From Chthoniobacterales bacterium (lineage in GTDB: Bacteria > Verrucomicrobiota > Verrucomicrobiia > Chthoniobacterales > UBA10450): a stretch of DNA of 13,108 nucleotides. The notes beneath the pieces were generated by a model, which was given only the letters and a program-made list of their open reading frames with translations, did no database searches and was not told the DNA's origin. Below are positions 5,279-12,499 of this stretch, piece after piece. The translations under genes were made by a program, and so were the position numbers. Each line of letters begins with the position of its first letter. The stretch's first letter is position 1. The stretch spans positions 1-13,108 of the forward strand of contig JACCZQ010000258.1 of NCBI GenBank assembly GCA_013695905.1, written 5' to 3'.

Positions 5279-7780
5279 ATGGCCGAAACGCTCACGCCGA
5301 TGATGCAGCAATACCAGCGGCTGCGCGCGAGCGTGCCGACTGGGACGCTCCTGCTCTTTCGGCTCGGCGATTTCTATGAGCTGTTCTTCGACGACGCGAA
5401 GGAAGCTTCCGCCCTGCTGAACGTGGCGCTCACGAAACGCAATGGCGTTCCCATGTGCGGCATGCCTTATCACGCCGCGCAGGGTTACATCGCGAAGCTG
5501 ATTAAAGCTGGGAAACGGGTCGCGATTTGCGATCAAACGAGCGAGCCGCAGCCGGGGAAGATCGTCAATCGTGAGATCACGCAGATCCTCAGCGCTGGCA
5601 CCGTCAGCGAGCTGGACCTGCTGGAAGCGAAGCGGGCGAATTATCTCGGCGCGGTTTACAGCAGCGGCGGTGTCTTTGGCCTCGCCTATGCGGATCTCAG
5701 CACCGGTGAGTTCCGCCTCACGCAGGTGGCGAACCGCAGCGCGTTGGATGACGAACTGGCGCGCGTGGCAGCGGCGGAATTGCTCGTGAGCGATCAACAG
5801 CAGGAGCTGTTCGCGGATGTGGAGAGGACGCTGTTGCACGACGGCTATGCGTTTCTGCCGGAGCAGGCGGCGTTTACCTTGTGTGAACATTTTCGGGTGA
5901 AATCGCTGGATGGGTTTGGGTGCTCGGCCATGCCTCAGGCGGTCGCGGCGGCGGGTGCGATCGTGCATTACCTGAAGCATCAGCTGCGGCGGAAGATCGA
6001 TCATCTCACGGGATTGCGCTGCGATGTGCCGGCGGAGCACGTGGTGCTCGACATCGCCACGCAGGCGAACCTGGAGCTGGTGAGTTCGCGCGGCGCCCGC
6101 GACACAAGTTTGCTCTCGGCGCTGGATCGCACCGTCACGCCGATGGGCGCGCGCAAACTCCGCGCGTGGATCTTGCAACCGCTCCGGAATTTACCGGAGC
6201 TGGAGCGACGACAGCAGATGATCGCCGATCTACTGCAGGAGCCGGAGCTGCTGATGTCTTTGCGCGAGGCGTTGAAAGCAGTGCGCGATGTGGAGCGGGC
6301 GATCGGCCGCCTCAGTCAGGTGAGCGGCAACGCGCGCGACCTGGTGGCGCTCCGCACCTCCTTGGAGCAGATCCCGCAGCTGAAGGTGGAGCTGCAGAAG
6401 CTGATGGAGCGGGCGGAGTTTGGGAAAGTGGCGAATAGGTCCCATGGGTCCTATACGACCTATCTCCAACAGCATCTCCTGGAACTCCCCCACCTGGTGG
6501 AGCTGCTCGCGCGCGCGATCGCGGAGGAGCCGCCGTTTACGTTGAAGGAGGGCGGCATTTTCCGCGACGGCTATAATGCCGACCTCGACGACCTGCGCCG
6601 CGCCTCGCGGGAAGGAAAACACTGGATCACCGAGCTGCAGGAGCGGGAGATCGCCAGCACCGGGATTAAGTCGCTGAAGGTGCGGTTTAACTCTGTCTTC
6701 GGTTACTTCATCGAGATCACGAAATCGAACCTCGCGCAGGTGCCGGCGCACTACACGCGCAAACAAACGACCGTCGGCGGTGAGCGTTACATCACGCCGG
6801 AGCTAAAGGAGATGGAAGCGCAGATCCTCGGCGCCGACGAGCGGGCGCGGCAGCTGGAGTATCAACTTTTTCAAACCCTCCGCGATGAGGTGCTGCGGGA
6901 TCTCAGCGCCATCCAGCAGACGGCGGCGGCAATCGCGACGCTGGATGTAATCGGGGGCCTCGCAGAAACGGCGCGCCTCTTCCATTACTCGCGACCGCAG
7001 CTCGACGACTCGCTCTGCCTCGAGATCCGCGACGGTCGCCACCCGGTGCTCGACCAGAATCTGCTTGAGGAAAAATTCGTGCCTAACGACACGTCGCTCG
7101 ACGGCGAGAAGGTGCGGCTGGCGATCATCACTGGCCCGAACATGGCGGGCAAATCCACCTATATCCGGCAGGTGGCGCTCATCACCTTGCTGGCGCAGAT
7201 CGGCAGCTACGTGCCGGCGGCGAGCGCGGAGATCGGGTTGGTGGATCGCATCTTCACCCGCGGGGGCGCGAATGATGATCTCTCGCGTGGCCAATCCACC
7301 TTCATGGTGGAGATGAACGAGACGGCGAACATCGTGAACAACGCCACCGCCCGCAGTCTTGTCATCCTCGATGAAATCGGCCGCGGCACCTCGACTTTCG
7401 ACGGTCTGTCGATCGCCTGGAGCGTGGCCGAGTTCCTGCACGATCAGATCAAGGCGCGGACGCTGTTCGCGACCCACTACCACGAGCTGACGAAGCTGGC
7501 GGAGGAGCGGACCGGCGCGTGCAACTTGAACGTGGCGGTGCGCGAGTGGAACGAGCAGATCATCTTCCTGCGCAAGATCGTGCCGGGTGGCGCTGATCGC
7601 AGCTACGGCATCCAGGTGGCGCGCCTGGCCGGCTTACCGAAGGAAATCCTCGACCGCGCCAAGGACATTCTCGCGCACCTTGAGAAGCCAAACGGCGCCA
7701 CGGCGGAGACAGCAGCAAAATCGAAGCGCGCGAAGAAAGGCATGCCCGTCACAGAAAAACCGCAGCTGGATTTGCTGTAA
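5279..7780 (+). CDS. mutS: DNA mismatch repair protein MutS
   Basis: An 833-aa MutS1 that recognises base mismatches and small loops and uses ATP to recruit downstream repair factors. The mismatch-binding Phe-x-Glu motif is present (GDFYELFF, F32-Y33-E34). The ATPase domain has Walker A GPNMAGKS (619-626), Walker B/signature DEIGRGTSTFDG from Asp698, and the following ATHYHEL. The C-terminus KPQLDLL resembles the beta-clamp binding consensus. Start ATG 5279 gives the canonical N-terminus MAETLTPMMQQY; a GTG seven codons earlier (5258) is less likely. There is no clear ribosome binding site and no mutL nearby. Two oddities: a 9-bp tandem repeat codes residues about 387-395 in the core region, and a degenerate copy of the gene's tail lies at 10016-10087. 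The broken secreted-protein gene follows after 11 bases. Confidence 0.97.
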   Translation: MAETLTPMMQQYQRLRASVPTGTLLLFRLGDFYELFFDDAKEASALLNVALTKRNGVPMCGMPYHAAQGYIAKLIKAGKRVAICDQTSEPQPGKIVNREITQILSAGTVSELDLLEAKRANYLGAVYSSGGVFGLAYADLSTGEFRLTQVANRSALDDELARVAAAELLVSDQQQELFADVERTLLHDGYAFLPEQAAFTLCEHFRVKSLDGFGCSAMPQAVAAAGAIVHYLKHQLRRKIDHLTGLRCDVPAEHVVLDIATQANLELVSSRGARDTSLLSALDRTVTPMGARKLRAWILQPLRNLPELERRQQMIADLLQEPELLMSLREALKAVRDVERAIGRLSQVSGNARDLVALRTSLEQIPQLKVELQKLMERAEFGKVANRSHGSYTTYLQQHLLELPHLVELLARAIAEEPPFTLKEGGIFRDGYNADLDDLRRASREGKHWITELQEREIASTGIKSLKVRFNSVFGYFIEITKSNLAQVPAHYTRKQTTVGGERYITPELKEMEAQILGADERARQLEYQLFQTLRDEVLRDLSAIQQTAAAIATLDVIGGLAETARLFHYSRPQLDDSLCLEIRDGRHPVLDQNLLEEKFVPNDTSLDGEKVRLAIITGPNMAGKSTYIRQVALITLLAQIGSYVPAASAEIGLVDRIFTRGGANDDLSRGQSTFMVEMNETANIVNNATARSLVILDEIGRGTSTFDGLSIAWSVAEFLHDQIKARTLFATHYHELTKLAEERTGACNLNVAVREWNEQIIFLRKIVPGGADRSYGIQVARLAGLPKEILDRAKDILAHLEKPNGATAETAAKSKRAKKGMPVTEKPQLDLL
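6435..6463 (+). repeat. In-frame 9-bp tandem repeat and palindrome within mutS
   Basis: GGTCCCATG, GGTCCTATA and CGACCTATC follow one another (6438-6464). ATAGGTC (6435-6441) and GACCTAT (6457-6463) form a perfect 7-bp inverted repeat around it. It codes NRSHGSYTTY, low-complexity relative to the surrounding helical protein, and the frame is kept. It looks like an insertion of a short palindromic repeat family rather than native MutS sequence. Confidence 0.6.
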
Positions 7781-7791
7781 CCGCTCCGAAC

Positions 7792-8592
7792 GTGAAGAGG
7801 CGCAATGTGCTGCTCCTTGCGCTTGCCGCAATCGGGTTCACTGCACCTCCCGAGCCGACGCCTCCGATTGATCGGAAGATCAATTTTACAGTCTCAGTGG
7901 TGGGAAAACGGCACGACTTTCACATTGGGGAAATCATTCCGATAGAGCTTTCGTTCAGCAGTCAGGTCAAAGCTCGCTACCAGCTTGATGAGGCTCATTA
8001 CGACCGCAGCGGACGGATGGAATTCGAGCAGTTTCGCGTGACACCGGCTGACGGCGCCGTCGATCCTCTGGCGGACTATCATCGTGGGATGGGCGGCGGA
8101 CTGACGGGTAGCAGGTTCCTCAAGACGACGCCGTGGACTATTCGTCTGAACCTCAACGAATGGGTCCGCTTCACAAAGCCCGGCGAATACAAGGTGCGGG
8201 TTTCCAGTAGCAGAGTTGAAAGGCTCGATCGTTCGAGGCCCCACGGAACGTTGCCGGTGATCGCAGTATCAAACGAAATCAGCCTGAAGATTCTGCCGCG
8301 CGACCCTGCATGGGAAACAGGTGTCTATGAGGAGGCGGTGGCGACTTTGCGGAGCAGCTCTTCAGTGCAAGCGACGGAGAGTGCGCCCCGACGGCAGGCG
8401 CTCGAGAGACTGCGATTTCTTGGCACCAGCTGTGCGACGCGCGAGCTGGCGAACCAACTTCGCGGTCTGGAACGAGGAGTTTTCGACGCCTACATTGGCC
8501 TTGTCACTTCGCCGGAACCGGGGGTTGCGCGGAAGGCGTTGGAAGAAAACCTGAGCGAGCCAGATCGGCCGATCGGGCGATACTTTCCTTAG
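7792..8592 (+). CDS. Secreted protein of unknown function, N-terminal part (frameshifted gene)
   Basis: The 266 codons run from GTG 7792 to TAG 8590-8592. The start MKRRNVLLLALAAIGFTAPP is a signal peptide. Next comes a beta-rich segment (FHIGEIIPIELSFSS, then MEFEQFRVTPADGAVDPL, then WVRFTKPGEYKVRVSSSRV) that looks Ig-like and resembles the start of HEAT-type hypothetical proteins I recall from Acidobacteriota and Verrucomicrobiota. From about residue 175 it turns helical (YEEAVATLRS, ALERLRFLGT, ARKALEENL). The frame ends prematurely: the +1 frame continues the same protein from about 8578 (DTFLSALIQLRTRD) into the next entry. Deleting one G from GGG at 8575-8577 joins both into a protein of about 731 residues. 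No enzyme motif is visible and the function is unknown. It starts 11 bases after mutS. Confidence 0.75.
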   Translation: MKRRNVLLLALAAIGFTAPPEPTPPIDRKINFTVSVVGKRHDFHIGEIIPIELSFSSQVKARYQLDEAHYDRSGRMEFEQFRVTPADGAVDPLADYHRGMGGGLTGSRFLKTTPWTIRLNLNEWVRFTKPGEYKVRVSSSRVERLDRSRPHGTLPVIAVSNEISLKILPRDPAWETGVYEEAVATLRSSSSVQATESAPRRQALERLRFLGTSCATRELANQLRGLERGVFDAYIGLVTSPEPGVARKALEENLSEPDRPIGRYFP

Positions 8593-8659
8593 CGCGCTGA
8601 TACAGCTGCGGACGCGTGACGCCAAGGGTGAAACGGCTTCCCGCGAGGAGGAGGGGAAG

Positions 8660-9988
8660 GTGCTGCAAGACATAGCGCGCGTTTTGCCGCTGAAAGATAC
8701 CGAGGCCTTGCCGGTCAGCCTTTATTCGCTGCTGAATCACTTCTGGGTCCGTGGCGGCAAGGAACTCCTGCCGCAACAAATGGCCGAGCGGCTGGCGGAG
8801 CAGTTGGTGTTGATTTTCGACCGACTGACGCCGGAACAGCAGGCGTCGTTGTTCGATTACCGATGGGAACACATCAAGAGTCACGCGGTGCTTCCACTGC
8901 TGCAGAAATATTCTCAGCATGATTCCCCGGAGCTTGCGGCGGCCGCCATCCGTCGCTGGTTCGAGGTTGATCCTGTCGGTGCTCGGCCTGCGATCATCAG
9001 CGAGATTTCCCGGCCGAAGCCGCGCTTCAGCGCGCGCGAACTTGGAATGCTGCCAGACCTAACTCTGCCGGAGGTCGATCAGGCCCTGGCAGATCATCTA
9101 AGTGGAGCCGAAGACTTCGACACCACATCCAGAGTGGCATCCCTGGTCGCGCGGTACGCGACGGACGCGGTTCTCGATCAAATTCTTCGGGAACTCGATC
9201 CGGGAATTGGACGGTTCCCATGTGACGTTCAGAACCCGCTCCTCGCGTACGTTCTGCGCGTCGATCCTAAGGCTGCGAAGGCACGAATCAAAAAGTCGCT
9301 CGCGGCGCGCGGTGAGAAATTCACGGCCTGCAATCAACGGCTGTTTGAAGCCGTCTCGGCCATTCATCACGATCCAGTGCTGGAAGAGATTGCGCTGCAG
9401 ACGCTGGATGACCCAGATCCGGAGCTCGCGGGCAGTGCAGCCCAGCTGCTGGCGCGATCGGGACCGAGCGCAGCCGAAGGCGCGTTGTGGCAGCGGTACG
9501 AGAGGTGGTGCAAGCGCTGGGCGGGTCGCGAGCTTCAGCTGAACCTGCAAGCGACCAAGGTCCACTACATGACTCGCTCCCGCGCGGGAGACGACATGTC
9601 GCTCGGCGTCTCTCTGGTGCGCGCAATCGCACTCGGGCAGAGATGGTTGACGGACGAGCCGAAGCTGACACGGCTCCGAACGATGAGCAGAGTCCCGACG
9701 ATTGCGGATGAAATCGACTGCTTTCTTGAAAGGTGGCGCCAGGCGCCCTTCACGGTAAACATTTTTTCCTGTGGGCCAGCGACCGGGGCGCAGCCCCACG
9801 TAAAAGACCCCGATGGCTTCAGTGCGCGCGTCGCGCAATACGATTTCGATTCACTCGACGCGCTGAAAGAAAAACTGAGTCAGTTTCCACCGGGGACGAC
9901 ATTTAGGCTCTCGCCGCCGTCCGAAAAAGCGAAGCAGTCCTGCGCTGAGGATCTGCGAGCGTTTCTCACAGCGCACGGTTTTCAGTGA
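8660..9988 (+). CDS. Helical-repeat protein, C-terminal part of the same broken gene
   Basis: The 442 codons run from a GTG at 8660, which is probably only an internal codon; the coding frame runs back to about 8578 through ALIQLRTRDAKGETASREEE with no stop. The sequence is a chain of amphipathic helices with HEAT-like spacing, such as SPELAAAAIRRWFEVDP, LEEIALQTLDDPDPELAGSA and AQLLARSGPSAAEGALWQRY. It ends in a small mixed domain (YDFDSLDALKEKLSQFPPGT, then LRAFLTAHGFQ). There is no signal peptide of its own. Helical-repeat proteins usually act as scaffolds; no partner can be named. If the frameshift is real, this part would need internal initiation to be made and the locus is a pseudogene. 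If it is a read error, 7792-9988 is one intact secreted protein. Confidence 0.72.
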   Translation: MLQDIARVLPLKDTEALPVSLYSLLNHFWVRGGKELLPQQMAERLAEQLVLIFDRLTPEQQASLFDYRWEHIKSHAVLPLLQKYSQHDSPELAAAAIRRWFEVDPVGARPAIISEISRPKPRFSARELGMLPDLTLPEVDQALADHLSGAEDFDTTSRVASLVARYATDAVLDQILRELDPGIGRFPCDVQNPLLAYVLRVDPKAAKARIKKSLAARGEKFTACNQRLFEAVSAIHHDPVLEEIALQTLDDPDPELAGSAAQLLARSGPSAAEGALWQRYERWCKRWAGRELQLNLQATKVHYMTRSRAGDDMSLGVSLVRAIALGQRWLTDEPKLTRLRTMSRVPTIADEIDCFLERWRQAPFTVNIFSCGPATGAQPHVKDPDGFSARVAQYDFDSLDALKEKLSQFPPGTTFRLSPPSEKAKQSCAEDLRAFLTAHGFQ

Positions 9989-10015
9989 CGGGGTCGAAGA
10001 GTGAGGAGGAGCACT

Positions 10016-10087
10016 AATCGCCGCGAAATCGAAGCGCACGAAGAAAGGCAGCCGTTCGCGGAGAAGCCGCAGCTGGAATTGCTTTAG
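10016..10087 (+). pseudogene. Degenerate duplicate of the mutS 3' end
   Basis: GCGAAATCGAAGCGC and then CGAAGAAAGGC match the mutS tail around 7715-7738, and CCGCAGCTGGA plus TTGCT match 7762-7777. After a one-base gap the translation reads EKPQLELL and stop, against MutS EKPQLDLL and stop. Overall identity is roughly three quarters over 72 bases. This is a relic of a mutS tail lying 28 bases after the helical-repeat gene, so that gene is bracketed by two mutS ends. Confidence 0.75.
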
Positions 10088-10102
10088 GGCGCCCTGCGCT
10101 GG

Positions 10103-10546
10103 TCAGCCAATCTCCGCGTCGGCCAGTGGATTTTTCCACTTCAGTCCTTTGAAGCGAGCGAAGTCAGCGTCGGTCGAGTAGAGGATGCAATTGTGCTCAA
10201 TCGCGAGGGCAGCGAGGTGCGCGTCCGAAACAAGGTTACCAGCAGCTTTACCGTCGCGCAGCATCCGCTGAAAGATTGACCAGTGTTCGCTGGTCGGGCG
10301 AAGAACGCTTACCGGTGGCTGATCAAACCAGCTCTGCACGCGCTCAGTTGCTTCGGCAATGGTGAGCGGCCGCTGGTGCAATCGAGCGTTTGTCGCAATC
10401 CGGATGAAAGCGGTGAGCACCGGCCATGAGAGGCAGACGGGGGTCGCGCCGCTGAGCCTTTCATCCCACCACTCGCGCGCGGGATGGTGGCTCTCTGACA
10501 GCGTGTTCTCGGCGTAGAGGAGGATGTTGGCGTCGACCAGAATCAT
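10103..10546 (-). CDS. vapC: PIN-domain toxin VapC
   Basis: The 147-aa PIN-domain ribonuclease is the toxin of a type II pair; relatives cut tRNA or rRNA with a metal-binding acidic pocket. Visible motifs are MILVDANILLYA (Asp5), GNLVSDAHLAALAIEH (Asp108) and STDADFARF (Asp126, Asp128), ending LKWKNPL as in the family with L(R/K)W-NP tails. The SWPVLTAFIRIATN block (40-53), where the second conserved acidic residue often sits, has no Glu or Asp, as I recall is common in this subfamily. The start ATG overlaps the vapB stop by 4 bases (ATGA), implying translational coupling. The gene ends 15 bases from the mutS-tail relic, on the opposite strand. Intact and probably functional. Confidence 0.92.
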   Translation of the reverse strand: MILVDANILLYAENTLSESHHPAREWWDERLSGATPVCLSWPVLTAFIRIATNARLHQRPLTIAEATERVQSWFDQPPVSVLRPTSEHWSIFQRMLRDGKAAGNLVSDAHLAALAIEHNCILYSTDADFARFKGLKWKNPLADAEIG

Positions 10547-10788
10547 GGGTGGTCTTCGCCTTCGCTGTGTGCAAGCAGCCCAGCGACATCGTCGTAGTTG
10601 AGGCCGGGGCGCAAACCTAATGGTCGTCCTCTCGTTCGGTACAGCTTGGCGGGCGCAGGTTTGAGGACCTCGTCTAGACCGATGCGCAGAGCCGCGTTGA
10701 TGACCTCTTTGAAGGGGCGGCGAAGCTTAGCTGCACCCTTCTTCGCCTTTGCAGCTACGTCCGCGTCGAGCGTCAAGGTGGTGCGCAT
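10543..10788 (-). CDS. vapB: VapB-type antitoxin
   Basis: The 81-aa partner of VapC. The N-terminus MRTTLTLDADVAAKAKKGAA, followed by FKEVINAALRIGLDE, fits a ribbon-helix-helix DNA-binding segment (residues 1-40): a beta strand, then two helices. The rest, rich in Arg, Pro and Gly with a C-terminal YDDVAGLLAH, would wrap the toxin. Antitoxins of this kind bind their own promoter; a perfect palindrome (10793-10804) overlapping a candidate -10 box lies 4 bases upstream of the start codon. The order antitoxin then toxin with a 4-base overlap is typical. Confidence 0.9.
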   Translation of the reverse strand: MRTTLTLDADVAAKAKKGAAKLRRPFKEVINAALRIGLDEVLKPAPAKLYRTRGRPLGLRPGLNYDDVAGLLAHSEGEDHP

Positions 10789-10792
10789 TCGA

Positions 10793-10822
10793 ACATCATG
10801 ATGTCTCCGAGTGCGCTGTCAA
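10793..10822 (-). promoter_or_regulatory. Candidate vapBC promoter and operator
   Basis: On the minus strand TTGACA (10817-10822) is a perfect -35 box, followed after 16 bases by CATGAT (10795-10800), four of six to the -10 consensus. The -10 lies within the perfect 12-base palindrome ACATCATGATGT (10793-10804), a natural site for the antitoxin's ribbon-helix-helix dimer. Transcription would start at or next to the vapB ATG, so the message may be leaderless. Confidence 0.5.
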
Positions 10823-10836
10823 GATTTCGAGGCCGA

Positions 10837-10889
10837 CGTCCTTCGCTCGCGAAAGGGCTTTGGAGTCCTGCCTGAGAAACCGAAGGACG
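10837..10889. repeat. 9-bp inverted repeat with a 35-base spacer
   Basis: CGTCCTTCG (10837-10845) and CGAAGGACG (10881-10889) are perfect inverted copies in the space between vapB and the tetratricopeptide gene. There is no reading frame in the spacer. It could be a transcript hairpin or the ends of a decayed element. Confidence 0.4.
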
Positions 10890-10898
10890 AGCGGCCGC

Positions 10899-10912
10899 CA
10901 CCATTTATGGTG
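10899..10912. promoter_or_regulatory. Dyad CACCAT-TT-ATGGTG upstream of the tetratricopeptide gene
   Basis: A perfect 6-bp dyad with a 2-base centre lies 44 bases before the ATG at 10957. Its position suits a repressor or activator site, but no promoter boxes could be fixed around it. Confidence 0.25.
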
Positions 10913-10956
10913 ACGGCACCGGCTGCCGAAATTATAGTCGCGGCGGCTGGCGATCT

Positions 10957-12372
10957 ATGGCGATCAAAACCGAGAAAGAGCTGAGCGAAGCACAGCGGAG
11001 TCACTGGTTAAAAGCGGTGGCGGCGGTGGAGATGCGAAATTTTGGTTACGCGATTTCGCTGCTGCAGGGCGTGCTGAAGCAGGAGCCGGAATTTCTTGTC
11101 GGGCGGCAGCTGCTGCGCCGTGCCGCGGTGCTGAAGGCGAAGGCGGAGAAAAAGAATTTTTTCAATGTCTCGACTGCTTCCATCGGCGTGATGAAAGCGC
11201 AACGCGAGGTGAAGAAGGATCCGAAACGCGCGATCGAGTTGATCGAGAAAGTGCTCGAGGACGAGCCCTACAATCGCCAGGCGAACATGCTCCTGAAGGA
11301 AGCGGCGGTGGCGGCGGGTTGTCCGGAAATCGGCGTGCTGGCGCTGCAGACGCTGCTCGAGGAGAAGCCGCGCGATACGAAGATCCTACACGAGCTTGGG
11401 CGGCTCTACCATCAAACCGGGGAGAGCGACAAGGAGGTGGAGGTTTACAACCGTATCACCGAAGCGGATCCCACGGACGGCGAAGCGCTGCGCCTCGGGA
11501 AGGATGCATCCGCGCGCGCGTCGATGACGACGGGCGGCTGGACGCAGGCAGAGAGCTACCGGGATCTAATCAAAGACAAGGATCTCGCCGTCTCGCTGGA
11601 GCAGCAGAACCGGATGGCATTAACCGGGGAGTCGCTCGATCAGCAGATCGCGGAGACCTACGCGCGGCACCAGGCGGAGCCGGAGAGCGTCGATCACGCG
11701 CGGCGGCTCGGGGCATTGTGCGAGCAAAAGGAGGATTTCGACAGCGCCATTGCCTGGTATCAATACGCGGCCGACCTGACTCATCGCAGCGACGCTGGGC
11801 TGCTGCGGAAGGTGTCGGATTTGGCCGCACGAAAATGGGAGCGCCAGATCGCGGAGCATGAGCGTTATCTCGCCGAACATGCGCCGGACGATCCGGAGTA
11901 TGTCCAGCGGGAGACGGCGCTGGCCGCAGCAAAACGGGAACGCGCCGCGACGATGATTGACGACGCGCGCAAACGTTCGGAGCGGAATCCGACGGATCTG
12001 CAGCTGCGGTTCGAGCTAGGCGAGCATCTGTTAAACGCGGGGCATTTTCGCGAAGCGCTGCCGGAATTGCAGCGGGCACGGCAGAATCCGAACGCGCGGC
12101 TCAAGGCGATGAACTTGTTAGGCAAATGTTATCGCGAGCTCGGCATGCTCGACCTGGCGGTGAAGCAGCTCGACGAAGCGGCCAAAGAGATTCTCTCGAT
12201 GGACCCGATGAAGAAGGAGATCGTTTACAACCTCGGCCTGGTTTACGAGCTGATGGGGGATGCGGAGAACTCGATCGCCTGCATGAAGGAGATCTACGAG
12301 GTGGACTACGGCTACCGCGACGTGGCCGTGCGGGTGGAAAGCTCCTACTCGAAAGCGCAGCCGGCGAGCTAA
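10957..12372 (+). CDS. Tetratricopeptide repeat protein
   Basis: The 471-aa product has no signal peptide and no membrane segment, so it is probably cytoplasmic. Repeats of about 34 residues can be read near 28-57 (FGYAISLLQGVLKQEP), 88-118 (AIELIEKVLEDEPYNRQANM), 141-180 (TKILHELGRLYHQTGESDKE), 245-278 (FDSAIAWYQYAADLT) and four more from about 345 to the end (HFREALPELQRARQNP, LLGKCYRELGMLDLAVKQL, YNLGLVYELMGDAENSIACM). The middle segment around 190-240 (MTTGGWTQAESYRDLIKDKD) breaks the pattern and matches what I recall of a conserved Verrucomicrobiota family. A charged, Glu/Lys/Arg-rich helix (about 290-340) may be coiled. Such proteins mediate assembly of complexes; the client is unknown. 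No ribosome binding site precedes the ATG. It is divergent from vapBC and 127 bases before the DUF4142 gene. Confidence 0.9.
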   Translation: MAIKTEKELSEAQRSHWLKAVAAVEMRNFGYAISLLQGVLKQEPEFLVGRQLLRRAAVLKAKAEKKNFFNVSTASIGVMKAQREVKKDPKRAIELIEKVLEDEPYNRQANMLLKEAAVAAGCPEIGVLALQTLLEEKPRDTKILHELGRLYHQTGESDKEVEVYNRITEADPTDGEALRLGKDASARASMTTGGWTQAESYRDLIKDKDLAVSLEQQNRMALTGESLDQQIAETYARHQAEPESVDHARRLGALCEQKEDFDSAIAWYQYAADLTHRSDAGLLRKVSDLAARKWERQIAEHERYLAEHAPDDPEYVQRETALAAAKRERAATMIDDARKRSERNPTDLQLRFELGEHLLNAGHFREALPELQRARQNPNARLKAMNLLGKCYRELGMLDLAVKQLDEAAKEILSMDPMKKEIVYNLGLVYELMGDAENSIACMKEIYEVDYGYRDVAVRVESSYSKAQPAS

Positions 12373-12432
12373 CCTGCGGGTGGGCTCCTGAGCGGGTCCG
12401 CGACGGTTAAGCTCGAGGATTAAGGCTGGACG

Positions 12433-12458
12433 TTAGGTAGGAAATCAACCATACCTAA
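12433..12458. promoter_or_regulatory. Inverted repeat TTAGGTA / TACCTAA upstream of the DUF4142 gene
   Basis: Perfect 7-bp arms (12433-12439 and 12452-12458) with a 12-base spacer lie about 40 bases before the ATG at 12500, within an AT-richer stretch. The geometry fits a dimeric regulator site spanning about two helical turns. No T-run follows, so it is not an intrinsic terminator for the preceding gene. Confidence 0.3.
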
Positions 12459-12499
12459 ATCCTCCCTCCGAACCAAGCCACCCTACCCGACTACCACCT

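Noticed and set aside
5030..6178. Long minus-strand frame across the ankyrin and mutS genes
   Set aside because: Spans two well-supported plus-strand genes and shows no recognisable domain.
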